From Rhodobacteraceae bacterium MED-G08 (GTDB lineage: Bacteria; Pseudomonadota; Alphaproteobacteria; Rhodobacterales; Rhodobacteraceae): a stretch of 52,325 nt of DNA. The stretch's first letter is position 1. Every line of letters starts with the position of its first letter. The stretch spans positions 1 to 52,325 of the forward strand of contig NTKT01000017.1 of assembly GCA_002457055.1 (NCBI GenBank), given 5' to 3'. Under the pieces are notes generated by a model. It ran no database searches, was not told the origin of the DNA, and saw only the letters and a list, made by a program, of their open reading frames with translations. Both the position numbers and the translations under genes were made by a program. Of this stretch, positions 1-8,314 are shown piece by piece.

Positions 1-103
1 AAAAACCATCCTGAACGCCGGGATCTTACTCTGCCTTTTAATGGTGGGTGAAGGTCATTTCCTAGTCACCATTTACAGCAGATTTGATGTAAAGGAGTGT
101 ATG

Positions 104-1306
104 ATGGAACGTCCTCAACAATATCGCTTTCACCAAGGTGAAAAAACGCTGCCGTTTTCACCGGATGAGTATGACGCACGTCTTTCAATCTTACGTAAAG
201 TTATGAGTAATAGAGGACTAGATGCTTGCATTTTTACGTCTATGCATAACATCGCCTACTACTCAGGCTTTTTATATTGTAGTTTTGGCAGACCATATGG
301 CCTTATTGTAACCACCGACAACAGCATAACAATTTCAGCGGGAATTGATGCCGCGCAACCCTGGCGCAGATGCCATGGTGATAATATCACATATACGGAC
401 TGGCATCGGAATAATTTCTTTCGGAGTATACTCAGTGTTACCGGTAAAAATATTATCTTGGGAATTGAAGGTGATCAACTTTCAATTACGCAGAAAAGCC
501 TGCTAGACGAATTTTTAGAGCCGAGGGCATTTTTAGACATCAGCAATGATACAATGCTTCATAGAATGAATAAATCAGATGCGGAACTTGATCTAATCCG
601 ACAGGGAGCTGCAGTAGCGGATATAGGGGGTTACGCTATCAAAGATGCTGTCAAAAGTGGTGCACGCGAACTAGATGTGGCAATGGCTGGCCGTGATGCA
701 ATGGAATTAGAAATTGCAAGAAGGTTCCCGGATTCAGAATACCGTGATACGTGGGTTTGGTTTCAATCTGGGATTAACACCGATGGCGCTCACAACCCCG
801 TAACTTCGCGTAAACTACAGTTAGGCGATATTTTATCTTTAAATACTTTTCCGATGATTTCTGGTTATTACACAGCACTAGAAAGAACTATGTTTTTAGG
901 TGAGGTAGATAAAGTCTCACTTGATATTTGGAAGGCAAACATTGCTGCACATGAGTATGGAATAAGCTTGCTAAAACCCAATATTAGCTGCGCAGAAGTT
1001 ACTCAAAAGATAAATAAGTTCTTTGAGGATCGAGGTCTCTTACAATATCGCACGTTTGGTTACGGGCACTCGTTTGGTGTCCTCAGTCATTATTACGGGA
1101 GAGAGGCTGGCTTAGAACTGCGGGAGGACATCGATACAATTCTAAAACCGGGAATGGTTATTTCTATGGAACCAATGTTGACAATACCAAATAGCCAACC
1201 AGGGGCTGGAGGATATCGAGAGCATGATATTCTGATCATAACGGAAAATGGAAACGAAAATATTACGAAATATCCCTACGGTCCAGATTTCAATGTAATC
1301 GCATAA
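104..1306 (+). CDS. Creatinase (creatine amidinohydrolase), M24 peptidase fold
   Basis: Hydrolyses creatine to sarcosine and urea in the cytoplasm. The 400-residue protein matches the known Pseudomonas creatinase (about 403 aa) from end to end as I recall it, including the N-terminal stretch FTSMHNIAYYSGFLYCSFGR, the segment NTDGAHNPVT with the catalytic histidine (about residue 230), and the C-terminal motifs YGHSFG, SHYYGREAGLELRED and SMEP. This close match argues for creatinase rather than a generic Xaa-Pro dipeptidase, which shares the pita-bread fold. I chose the ATG at 104 because AAAGGAG lies at 91-97; an ATG three bases upstream is also possible, and a longer in-frame start at 41 lacks support. 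No creatininase or sarcosine oxidase is visible here, so the rest of the pathway must be elsewhere. Confidence 0.9.
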   Translation: MERPQQYRFHQGEKTLPFSPDEYDARLSILRKVMSNRGLDACIFTSMHNIAYYSGFLYCSFGRPYGLIVTTDNSITISAGIDAAQPWRRCHGDNITYTDWHRNNFFRSILSVTGKNIILGIEGDQLSITQKSLLDEFLEPRAFLDISNDTMLHRMNKSDAELDLIRQGAAVADIGGYAIKDAVKSGARELDVAMAGRDAMELEIARRFPDSEYRDTWVWFQSGINTDGAHNPVTSRKLQLGDILSLNTFPMISGYYTALERTMFLGEVDKVSLDIWKANIAAHEYGISLLKPNISCAEVTQKINKFFEDRGLLQYRTFGYGHSFGVLSHYYGREAGLELREDIDTILKPGMVISMEPMLTIPNSQPGAGGYREHDILIITENGNENITKYPYGPDFNVIA

Positions 1307-1323
1307 AAAGTAAGGCCTTTTTA
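1304..1323. terminator. Small bidirectional hairpin between convergent genes
   Basis: TAAAAAG (1304-1310) pairs with CTTTTTA (1317-1323) around a six-base loop, between the stop of the creatinase gene and the stop of the convergent EamA gene. The A and T runs would give U-rich 3' ends in both directions. The stem has only one G-C pair, so termination is likely weak. Confidence 0.35.
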
Positions 1324-1327
1324 TTAA

Positions 1328-2203
1328 CTACTTACTGGCACTCAAAATATGTTCTCTATGTAAAGAGTAAAAGCCAGAAAAGACAATTATAAAGGCTCCC
1401 AATAGTGTCACCCCGTCTGGCCATTCGCCAAAAAACAAAACCCCTAATCCAAGTGCTCCAATAAGCGATGTATATCTAAAAGGGGAAACAAAACTTATAT
1501 CGCCTGTCCTCATTGCTACAATACCGAATAGAGTAGCAACAGTGACGGCTGCTGCTGAAATTATAATCAATAACCAAGACGTTATATGAACTTCAACCCA
1601 CTCACTTCCAATAAGTGGTAACGCCGCAAATACTGTGATACCGAGGGTAGTCGAAAAAGCCACAGTGATGGTAGGAATTTCACTATCAAGCTTTCGTGTA
1701 GATATTTCTCGAATTGTTAATAAAATCACTGCTGCGAGAGCCAAAAGTGAATATGAATTAAAACCAGCAAGACCTGGCCGAATGATAATTAATACACCGG
1801 TAAATCCAATTAAAATTGCACTCCATCGGCGCCAACCAACCCGTTCCCTCAGAAATAGAGCAGCCGCCATTGTAATTGCTAATGGTAGTGACTGTAATAT
1901 CGCCGTAACATTTGCAAGAGGCATATACTTTAGAGCTGATAAAAAAGTAACCGTCGTACCAATTTCGGCTAAGATACGAATAATAATAAGTTGTTTATTT
2001 TTTCTAGAGTATTGTTGCACCAAAGTCTTAGTCACAAGTGCTAGAATCAATAGAGGAGGCAAGCTTACAAGACCCCGTAAAAAAATAGCTTGGAAAAAAT
2101 CAATGTCCAAGAATAATAACTTCATTATGGCGTCGTTCAAAACATAAGCCAATACGCAGCATGTCATTAGGGCCGCACCAAGGAAATTATCATTCAACCT
2201 CAT
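1328..2203 (-). CDS. EamA/DMT-family inner-membrane transporter
   Basis: A drug/metabolite-transporter-superfamily protein of about 291 residues with roughly ten hydrophobic segments arranged as two EamA repeats. The first repeat ends near ALFLRERVGWRRWSAILIGFTGVLIIIRPG, the usual EamA signature, and the second near GVLFFGEWPDGVTLLGAFIIVFSG. Members export amino acids, purines or other small metabolites; the substrate cannot be read from sequence. The ATG at 2203 (MRLNDNF) is preferred over an in-frame TTG at 2224, although neither has a strong ribosome site. It is convergent with the creatinase gene and has no clear operon partner. Confidence 0.85.
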   Translation of the reverse strand: MRLNDNFLGAALMTCCVLAYVLNDAIMKLLFLDIDFFQAIFLRGLVSLPPLLILALVTKTLVQQYSRKNKQLIIIRILAEIGTTVTFLSALKYMPLANVTAILQSLPLAITMAAALFLRERVGWRRWSAILIGFTGVLIIIRPGLAGFNSYSLLALAAVILLTIREISTRKLDSEIPTITVAFSTTLGITVFAALPLIGSEWVEVHITSWLLIIISAAAVTVATLFGIVAMRTGDISFVSPFRYTSLIGALGLGVLFFGEWPDGVTLLGAFIIVFSGFYSLHREHILSASK

Positions 2204-2278
2204 AAACACACCAAATAATATCAAATTAAATTAATGATCTAGTTATAACTAACCAAAATACGCAAGAAGATATCACTC

Positions 2279-3466
2279 TCAGGCAGCTTTGGCGTGTGAT
2301 TTCCGCTTATGCCGCCAACGACTATTTGATTGAGGTTTTTTACGAGATGGTTTTCTCTGACTTCTTTTTGTCGATGAGCTACCTGACTTTCCTCCCAGTA
2401 ATTCATCGATTTCTGCCAATTTACTCTTATCTGCGGTTGTTACTAGGTTCAAAGCTAATCCGTTCGCACCATTACGGCCGGTTCGACCAATTCGGTGAAT
2501 ATAATCTTCCGTTTGCCTTGGGAGATCAAAGTTAATCACCTGGTGTATGTGAGGTATATCAATTCCACGTGCAGCAACATCTGTTGCCACCAGCACTCTA
2601 AATTTGTTGTTTCGAAGCCCCAAAATAACACGCTCTCTCTTATTTTGACGCAGATCGCCGTGAATTGCGCTTGCTGATATGTTAGAAACCTTCAGACGCT
2701 TTGCCAATTTCTCAGTGGCAAATTTACTATTCATAAATACAATCACGCTTTCTTCATGCTGACGTAGAGCATACACAAGCGCTTCGAATTTACCCTCTTT
2801 GTTCACAAATTCTGTTGTCTGAACTATATTTTGGCTAGCACTGTTAGCCTGCCCAATTTCAATTCGAGCAGGATTATTTAAATATTTTGCAGATGCTTTT
2901 TCAATACCCTTTGGTAAGGTGGCCGAAAACAGCAAGGTTTGACGTTCAACAGCGACATTATCGAAAATTTTTGCAATTGGGGCGGAGAAACCCATATCAA
3001 GCATTCGATCAGTTTCATCCAAAACCACATAATTAAATGAAGACAAATCAAGACTATTCCTATCTAAGTGATCGATAATTCGGCCAGGTGTTCCAACTAT
3101 AATTCGTGGGTTTTTTGACAACATTTGGATCTGACGATCCATGGATGCGCCACCAATCAATACAAGTGACCGAATCTTTGATTTCAAACTCAAAAGCATC
3201 CGAATTTGTGCATCAACTTGCATGGCCAATTCACGGGTTGGTGTAACTATAAGCCCACGCACCTCTGCATTGTTCATGATCTTTGTAAGTAAAGGAATCG
3301 AAAAAGCAGCCGTTTTACCAGTGCCTGTCTGCGCAGAACCGAGAATATCTTTACCGTTTAACGCCACAGGTATCGCTTTCTGTTGGATGGCAGTAGGCGT
3401 TTTAAAATTGAGTGCTTCTAATTTATGCTGAATTGCTTCAGGGAGGGGGAACTCATTAAAGTGCAT
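2279..3466 (-). CDS. DEAD-box ATP-dependent RNA helicase, RhlE-like
   Basis: A cytoplasmic RNA helicase of 395 residues. The order of motifs is complete: Q motif (FKTPTAIQQ, about residue 22), motif I AQTGTGKT, Ia PTRELA, TPGR, motif II, SAT, then ARGIDIP and HRIGRTGR in the second RecA domain. Motif II reads D-E-T-D (LDETDRMLDMGF) instead of the usual D-E-A-D, and the following RMLDMGF is typical of RhlE/SrmB-like proteins. The tail after about residue 350 is rich in Lys, Arg and Ser, as in RNA-binding extensions. The start is the ATG at 3466, nine bases after GAGG; the ATG at 3472 is too close to that site. These helicases act in ribosome assembly and cold response; the gene appears unrelated to its catabolic neighbours. 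Confidence 0.92.
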   Translation of the reverse strand: MHFNEFPLPEAIQHKLEALNFKTPTAIQQKAIPVALNGKDILGSAQTGTGKTAAFSIPLLTKIMNNAEVRGLIVTPTRELAMQVDAQIRMLLSLKSKIRSLVLIGGASMDRQIQMLSKNPRIIVGTPGRIIDHLDRNSLDLSSFNYVVLDETDRMLDMGFSAPIAKIFDNVAVERQTLLFSATLPKGIEKASAKYLNNPARIEIGQANSASQNIVQTTEFVNKEGKFEALVYALRQHEESVIVFMNSKFATEKLAKRLKVSNISASAIHGDLRQNKRERVILGLRNNKFRVLVATDVAARGIDIPHIHQVINFDLPRQTEDYIHRIGRTGRNGANGLALNLVTTADKSKLAEIDELLGGKSGSSSTKRSQRKPSRKKPQSNSRWRHKRKSHAKAA

Positions 3467-3739
3467 AATCATTCACCTCATAACAAGAAATAAGTCTTCG
3501 GTAATACATTTATTTTCCTTTTTCTTAGTCGTGTATTTAGCAGCATACGCAATTGTAAAAACGTATGGCGAAACTCAAAACAAAGAAAACAGTAGAATAA
3601 AAATTCCTGCCACATATCGCGACATTTGGATAGAGTATCGTAAAGCTAGAAGCCGTTTAGACGGTTAAAGAGAATAAAACAAGAAATATTTATTTAACAT
3701 AAACACAATAAGTGTTTAGGCGTTCGTCGGTAACATCTA

Positions 3740-4753
3740 TTAATTCACACTTCCTTCAGTAAAAAATACTAAAGATGATGCATCCTTATCTGAATTTGCC
3801 AACAAAGCAGCCAAACCAGCTGCACCAGATGGAGAGGTCGCAAGCCCCATTTCACCCGCTATCCTTACCGCATCATATGCTTGCTCTTCGGTTATCAAAC
3901 AAAAATCATTTGCAGCAGATGAAAGAATTTCAAAGGCTATGAGGGAGGGTGTCTTACAATCTAGTCGCCCCATATCCGAAACCGGCCCCTCAACCGTAAT
4001 AATTTTACCATACTCGATACTTTCTTTCAGACAAGGCGCCGCATCCGGTTCAACAATAAGAATTTCGGGCTGAACTCTCCAGCTTTTACGGATCTCGAAG
4101 GCTATTGCCGCTGCGAATCCTCCCACGCCAGCTTGGAGGTATACATGCGTAGGCCAATCATTTAACTGCTCGAATTCCTCACGCAACTCCTTAGCCATGA
4201 TTGTGTAACCTTCCATTACCAGCCTTGGAGGCTCAATATATCCAGGCCATGATCCATCGGCTAAATGAATTGCACCACTATCGTTAGCATCTTTAATAGC
4301 GGCCTCAATACTTTCTTCATAGTTAGCTCCTGACCTAACTACTTCTGCATTTTTTTGTTTAAGCCTCAGAGCGAAATCCTCTGGAACCGTATCAGACAGA
4401 TGTATCCGTGCTTTAGCACCAAAAATTTGAGCACCTGCAGCAACTGCAAGACCATGATTTCCAGCACTCGCGCAAACAAAAGTTATGTTTCGAGCGCATG
4501 ATTTAAATTCATCAAGAAAAAAACTATCAGTTTTTATCGGCAAATCTTGTTTTTTAGCGATTATACTCCCCACGGCGTAAACGCCGCCCAAGGCTTTGAA
4601 CGCACCAAGTCCCATTCTATCAGTTTCATCTTTAATCCAGATCGAATTATTTTGAACTGACCTTTTAAGTAATGGTGTCGGTTTGTGTTTCGGGCAGGCA
4701 GATAAAAGTTCAGCAGGTTTTGCAGACTCTAATATTACATCATGGGGCTTCAT
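3740..4753 (-). CDS. PLP-dependent lyase, diaminopropionate ammonia-lyase/threonine dehydratase-like
   Basis: A 337-residue fold-type II PLP enzyme, likely an ammonia-lyase acting on a hydroxy- or diamino-acid. GAFKALGGVYAV carries the Schiff-base lysine (K53), and the wording resembles diaminopropionate ammonia-lyase (DpaL). However, where DpaL has ATDGNHG this protein has ASAGNHG, so the first catalytic aspartate is alanine (A97). The second aspartate is kept 69 residues later (D166 in LADGSWPGY), the same spacing as in DpaL. The protein is also about 60 residues shorter than DpaL. It may therefore have a narrower stereospecificity, or be a serine/threonine dehydratase. The gap to betC is about 150 bases, so it may have its own promoter. 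Confidence 0.75.
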   Translation of the reverse strand: MKPHDVILESAKPAELLSACPKHKPTPLLKRSVQNNSIWIKDETDRMGLGAFKALGGVYAVGSIIAKKQDLPIKTDSFFLDEFKSCARNITFVCASAGNHGLAVAAGAQIFGAKARIHLSDTVPEDFALRLKQKNAEVVRSGANYEESIEAAIKDANDSGAIHLADGSWPGYIEPPRLVMEGYTIMAKELREEFEQLNDWPTHVYLQAGVGGFAAAIAFEIRKSWRVQPEILIVEPDAAPCLKESIEYGKIITVEGPVSDMGRLDCKTPSLIAFEILSSAANDFCLITEEQAYDAVRIAGEMGLATSPSGAAGLAALLANSDKDASSLVFFTEGSVN

Positions 4754-4905
4754 GGATAGGCAACTCTTGTTTAGGACAGTAAAATTCTAATCTTTCATAA
4801 TAAAGACATCGCATTTTAAGACACAGAGTAACAAGACTTATTTCGAGATATCAATTTCATAAAATAAACGTTTTGGGTATTTAAATGGTATCTTTGCGAA
4901 CATAG

Positions 4906-6408
4906 TTATTCACGTGGAAATCTCTGTCGTTCCTCAACTTCATTTAGATCCATATGATTACGCATAAATCGCTCAGAGGCCTTTTTTAGTGGCTGAAAAT
5001 CCCAAGGATAGTATTCTCCACTCCGAAGTGACTCATAGACGATCCAGCGTTGTGCCTGAGACTTTCGCACCTCTTTATCAAAACTGGCTAAGTCCCAATT
5101 CGTATCGGAAATTTTTCTAAATTCCGCCAACTCTTTTGAAAATTTTTGTGAACTTGCCAAATTATGCAGCTCATTAGGATCACTTTCCACATCAAATAAT
5201 TGTTCAGGATCCAAGTCACATCGATTGTATTTAAAAGGACCCTTTCGTATAGAAATTAGCGGGGCGTAACTTGCCTCTGCAGCGTACTCCATCAGAACAG
5301 GGTTGGACCTAATTGAGCCATTGGCAAATGGTAAAAGGCTTTCACCCTCCGTCCACCTTGCTAACTCGTCCATATCGCAACCTGACAAGTCGCAAAGTGT
5401 CGGACAAACATCAATTGTGCTTACAGGCTCTGCAACTAATTTAGGTTCTAAGACAGTGGAGCTAATCATAAGCGGGACACGCGATGAGTTTTCGAAAAAA
5501 CTCATCTTAAACCATAGGCCGCGTTCCCCAAGCATATCACCATGATCAGAAACAAAAATGATAACTGCTTCCTGATTTGTTTTTTGTAGGGTATCCAGAA
5601 TTTCGCCAATCTTATCATCAAGATATGAAATATTTGCAAAGTAGGCGCGACGGGAACTCTTTATATCTTTTTCAGAAATATTAAAATTCTTCCAATCGCT
5701 CGCATCCAAAATTCGCTTAGAATGAGGATCATGTTCCGGGTAAGACAGTGCCGAAACTTCAGGCAAAAGATAATTACAATTTTCATAAAGATCCCAATAT
5801 TTTTTTCTTGCCAAATAAGGATCATGCGGATGCGTAAAACTAACGGTAAGACACCAAGGTCTTTCATCATGTCCACGCGATAGGTCGTAAATCTTTCGAT
5901 TAGCCTCGTATGCTACCTCGTCATCATATTCCAACTGATTTGTGATTTCTGCAGTACCCGAATTAGTGACTGAACCCATATTGTGATACCACCAGTCTAT
6001 GCGTTCTCCAGGCTTACGATAGTCAGGTGTCCAACCAAAATCGGGAGGATAAATATCTGTTGTGAGACGCTCCTCAAATCCATGTAATTGGTCGGGCCCA
6101 ACAAAATGCATTTTACCAGAAAGAGCAGTTTGATAACCTACCCGTCGCAGGTGGTGCGCATAAGTTGGGAGACTTGAGGGGAATTCTGCCGCATTATCAT
6201 AAACTCCGGTAACCGAGGGTAGTTGTCCCGACATAAATGAAGCACGACCAGGAGCGCATAAGGGTGATGCTGTATAACAATTCTTGAAGCGAATTGAGCG
6301 AGCAGCAAGCTTTTTTAAGTTTGGAGTATGCAGCCATTCGGCAGGACCATCGGGGAAAAGAGTTCCACTCAACTGATCTACCATAAATATCAGAATATTA
6401 GGTTTCAA
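4906..6408 (-). CDS. betC: Choline-sulfatase
   Basis: Hydrolyses choline-O-sulfate, a marine osmolyte and sulfur store, to choline and sulfate. The 500-residue protein aligns over its full length with the rhizobial BetC I remember: KPNILIFMVDQL at the N-terminus with the first metal ligand, SPLCAPGRASFMSGQ with the formylglycine-forming Cys51 (C-x-P-x-R), SGKMHFVGPDQLHGFEERL, FTHPHDP, SDHGDMLGERG, and the BetC-specific tail WDFQPLKKASERFMRNHM. The start is a TTG at 6408, since no in-frame ATG precedes KPNIL; a GAGAG lies upstream. It sits 30 bases after the phosphatase gene at the end of the long amine operon. No betaine aldehyde or choline dehydrogenase gene of the classic bet operon follows, though the PuuC-like dehydrogenase upstream could act on aldehydes. 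Confidence 0.93.
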   Translation of the reverse strand: MKPNILIFMVDQLSGTLFPDGPAEWLHTPNLKKLAARSIRFKNCYTASPLCAPGRASFMSGQLPSVTGVYDNAAEFPSSLPTYAHHLRRVGYQTALSGKMHFVGPDQLHGFEERLTTDIYPPDFGWTPDYRKPGERIDWWYHNMGSVTNSGTAEITNQLEYDDEVAYEANRKIYDLSRGHDERPWCLTVSFTHPHDPYLARKKYWDLYENCNYLLPEVSALSYPEHDPHSKRILDASDWKNFNISEKDIKSSRRAYFANISYLDDKIGEILDTLQKTNQEAVIIFVSDHGDMLGERGLWFKMSFFENSSRVPLMISSTVLEPKLVAEPVSTIDVCPTLCDLSGCDMDELARWTEGESLLPFANGSIRSNPVLMEYAAEASYAPLISIRKGPFKYNRCDLDPEQLFDVESDPNELHNLASSQKFSKELAEFRKISDTNWDLASFDKEVRKSQAQRWIVYESLRSGEYYPWDFQPLKKASERFMRNHMDLNEVEERQRFPRE

Positions 6409-6438
6409 AAATCTACTCTCATTACAAAATTTATGCGC

Positions 6439-7116
6439 CTAACCAGAAATCAAATATTGATTATCTATAATGTCCAGCAACTCCTCCATACTATCAAGAA
6501 GATGAGTAACATTAAGCTCGTCATATGGCTTATGACAATAACCACCACGAACAATAACAGAAATAGAACTAGCGGCGATACCGGTTGCAGCATCAACTTC
6601 GGAGTCACCAATCATCATAGTTGTCTTCATAGGGCTACTTATTGCACCAGCAGCTATTTGTAACATCGATGGATCGGGTTTCTTCGCAAGCTCTGGCCGA
6701 CTTCCCACGATAGCATTAAAATAACTACTGAGGCCAAGTGCTGAGACCACCATCTGAGCTACAGTTTCATCCTTATTAGTGCAAATAGACATTGGGATCC
6801 CACGTTTTTTCAAGCCCTCCAGACAATCTTTAACCCCATGCATAAGTGTTGACTTTTCACAGTAATACTTACGTGAGTAGGCAAGCATTGAAGTAATCAC
6901 ATTAGCCGCAAGATCCTCTGGCGCTTCAACATGAAAAAGGGCCCTGCAAACCAAAACAGGAATTCCATTGCCGATCATCCCTTTTACAGACTCTAAAGGA
7001 ACCTGATTTAACCCTGCCTCGTTAAGCGATTTGTTAAGGGCTAGAGCAATATCTGGCGCGGTATCTGCCAGCGTCCCATCCAAATCAAAAACACACCCTG
7101 TAATTTTGTTTGCCAT
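6439..7116 (-). CDS. HAD-family phosphatase, phosphoglycolate phosphatase-like
   Basis: A 225-residue haloacid-dehalogenase hydrolase. Motif I is FDLDGTLAD (nucleophile Asp near residue 11), motif II ICTNK, motif III the lysine in KKPDP, and motif IV GDSEVDAATG. A helical cap follows motif I (about residues 20-85). Length and motif wording fit phosphoglycolate phosphatase (Gph), which removes 2-phosphoglycolate, but other small phosphoesters are possible. It is transcribed with the M20 gene upstream (48-base gap) and betC downstream (30-base gap). Its role in the amine pathway is unclear; it could remove a phosphate side product. Confidence 0.8.
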   Translation of the reverse strand: MANKITGCVFDLDGTLADTAPDIALALNKSLNEAGLNQVPLESVKGMIGNGIPVLVCRALFHVEAPEDLAANVITSMLAYSRKYYCEKSTLMHGVKDCLEGLKKRGIPMSICTNKDETVAQMVVSALGLSSYFNAIVGSRPELAKKPDPSMLQIAAGAISSPMKTTMMIGDSEVDAATGIAASSISVIVRGGYCHKPYDELNVTHLLDSMEELLDIIDNQYLISG

Positions 7117-7164
7117 AATTCTTTGCTTAGTTATCGTTTTGCTTTCACTTAGTGTTATCGAACT

Positions 7165-8298
7165 TCAGTCTACCCTCAAGACACTGTGCAAACCGTGTTG
7201 CAATGTTCTGCAGAAATCACTGCACTTGCGCAGTTGATCTATATCTATCCCTTCATCAGGCTGATGACCGTCGCCATCCATTGAACCAGGACCAATGACT
7301 GCAGTTCTCAAACCAATATTGGCAAAGAAGCCAGCCTCAGTGCCAAAAGCTACTTTGATCGGCCCAGGCACGTTAGTCAGGGCCTTGAGAGACGTCCAAA
7401 CAGGATCAGTCTCATTGGTACTCAGGCCAGGATATTGATAGACAGTAGAAATTTCCATGCTTTCAGAATTAGTATCCAGTTCGTTCAAAATATTAGCCGG
7501 GTCTTCTTTGGTGAGGTGCCGGATTTCAAAACTAACCTCTGCCCTTTCTGGTACAATATTAAGAGCAACACCACCGCGAACAATCCCCGCATGAACAGTA
7601 GAGTATGGAATAGTATAAGCATCATCTCTCGCACCACTTTTAGCAAGCTTTAATTGCAAATCTAAGGTCTCTAGAATAAATTTCGCTGCAACGTGAAGTG
7701 CATTTTTAAAATTTGGAGCAAGAGCTGAATGCCCTGCCTCTCCATAACAAATAGCCTTGTAAGACACTTTTCCTTTATGTCCCAAACAAAGCTGCATCTC
7801 CGTGGGTTCTCCCACGATTACAAGGTCAGGACAGCCAAGAAATGGAACAACTTGGTCGACCATATAGGGAATACCTCTACATCCAATCTCTTCATCCCAG
7901 GATAAGGCAATCATAAAAGGTTTTGCGGGCGGCATATCCCGACACATTCTGGCCTGCGCGAGCACACAAGCCAGAAAACCCTTCATATCAGTGGTGCCAC
8001 GCCCAATTACCCTTTCACCAATGCGCTGAAGTACAAACGGGTCAGAAGTCCAGTCTTGTCCCTCAGTTGAGACCACATCACTATGCGCTGAGTATAAAAT
8101 TCCCCCGTCACCATTACCAAATTTTGCAAGCAAGCCAGCCTTGCGGCCGCATGGCGAGGGAATACGTTTAATTCGGAAACAAGCTGCAGCTAGAAAATTT
8201 TCAACCCAATCAATAAGATCAAGATTGGGTTCGTTTGCGACTGTTTTGAAACCGACAAGCGTTTTGAGTATTTCGATGATATCATTGATGTCATCCAC
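7165..8298 (-). CDS. M20-family deacylase, acetylornithine deacetylase (ArgE)-like
   Basis: A dinuclear-zinc hydrolase of 377 residues that removes an N-acyl group from an amino acid or amine. Metal ligands and catalytic residues are visible: H72 and D74 in YSAHSDVV, D104 in GRGTTDMKGF, the general base E136/E137 in SWDEEIGC, GEPTE, and the C-terminal His in DGDGHQPDEG. The dimerisation insert lies in the middle third. I chose a GTG start at 8298, preceded by AAGGGG; the longer upstream reading would overlap the aldehyde dehydrogenase stop. In this operon it may strip an acyl group from an N-acylated product made by the upstream enzymes rather than serve arginine synthesis. Confidence 0.82.
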   Translation of the reverse strand: MDDINDIIEILKTLVGFKTVANEPNLDLIDWVENFLAAACFRIKRIPSPCGRKAGLLAKFGNGDGGILYSAHSDVVSTEGQDWTSDPFVLQRIGERVIGRGTTDMKGFLACVLAQARMCRDMPPAKPFMIALSWDEEIGCRGIPYMVDQVVPFLGCPDLVIVGEPTEMQLCLGHKGKVSYKAICYGEAGHSALAPNFKNALHVAAKFILETLDLQLKLAKSGARDDAYTIPYSTVHAGIVRGGVALNIVPERAEVSFEIRHLTKEDPANILNELDTNSESMEISTVYQYPGLSTNETDPVWTSLKALTNVPGPIKVAFGTEAGFFANIGLRTAVIGPGSMDGDGHQPDEGIDIDQLRKCSDFCRTLQHGLHSVLRVD

Positions 8299-8314
8299 GG
8301 CTGGCCCCTTAAAG

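Noticed and set aside
1635-2147. Plus-strand open frame opposite the EamA gene
   Set aside because: The minus-strand EamA protein is clear and the opposite reading is basic and featureless.
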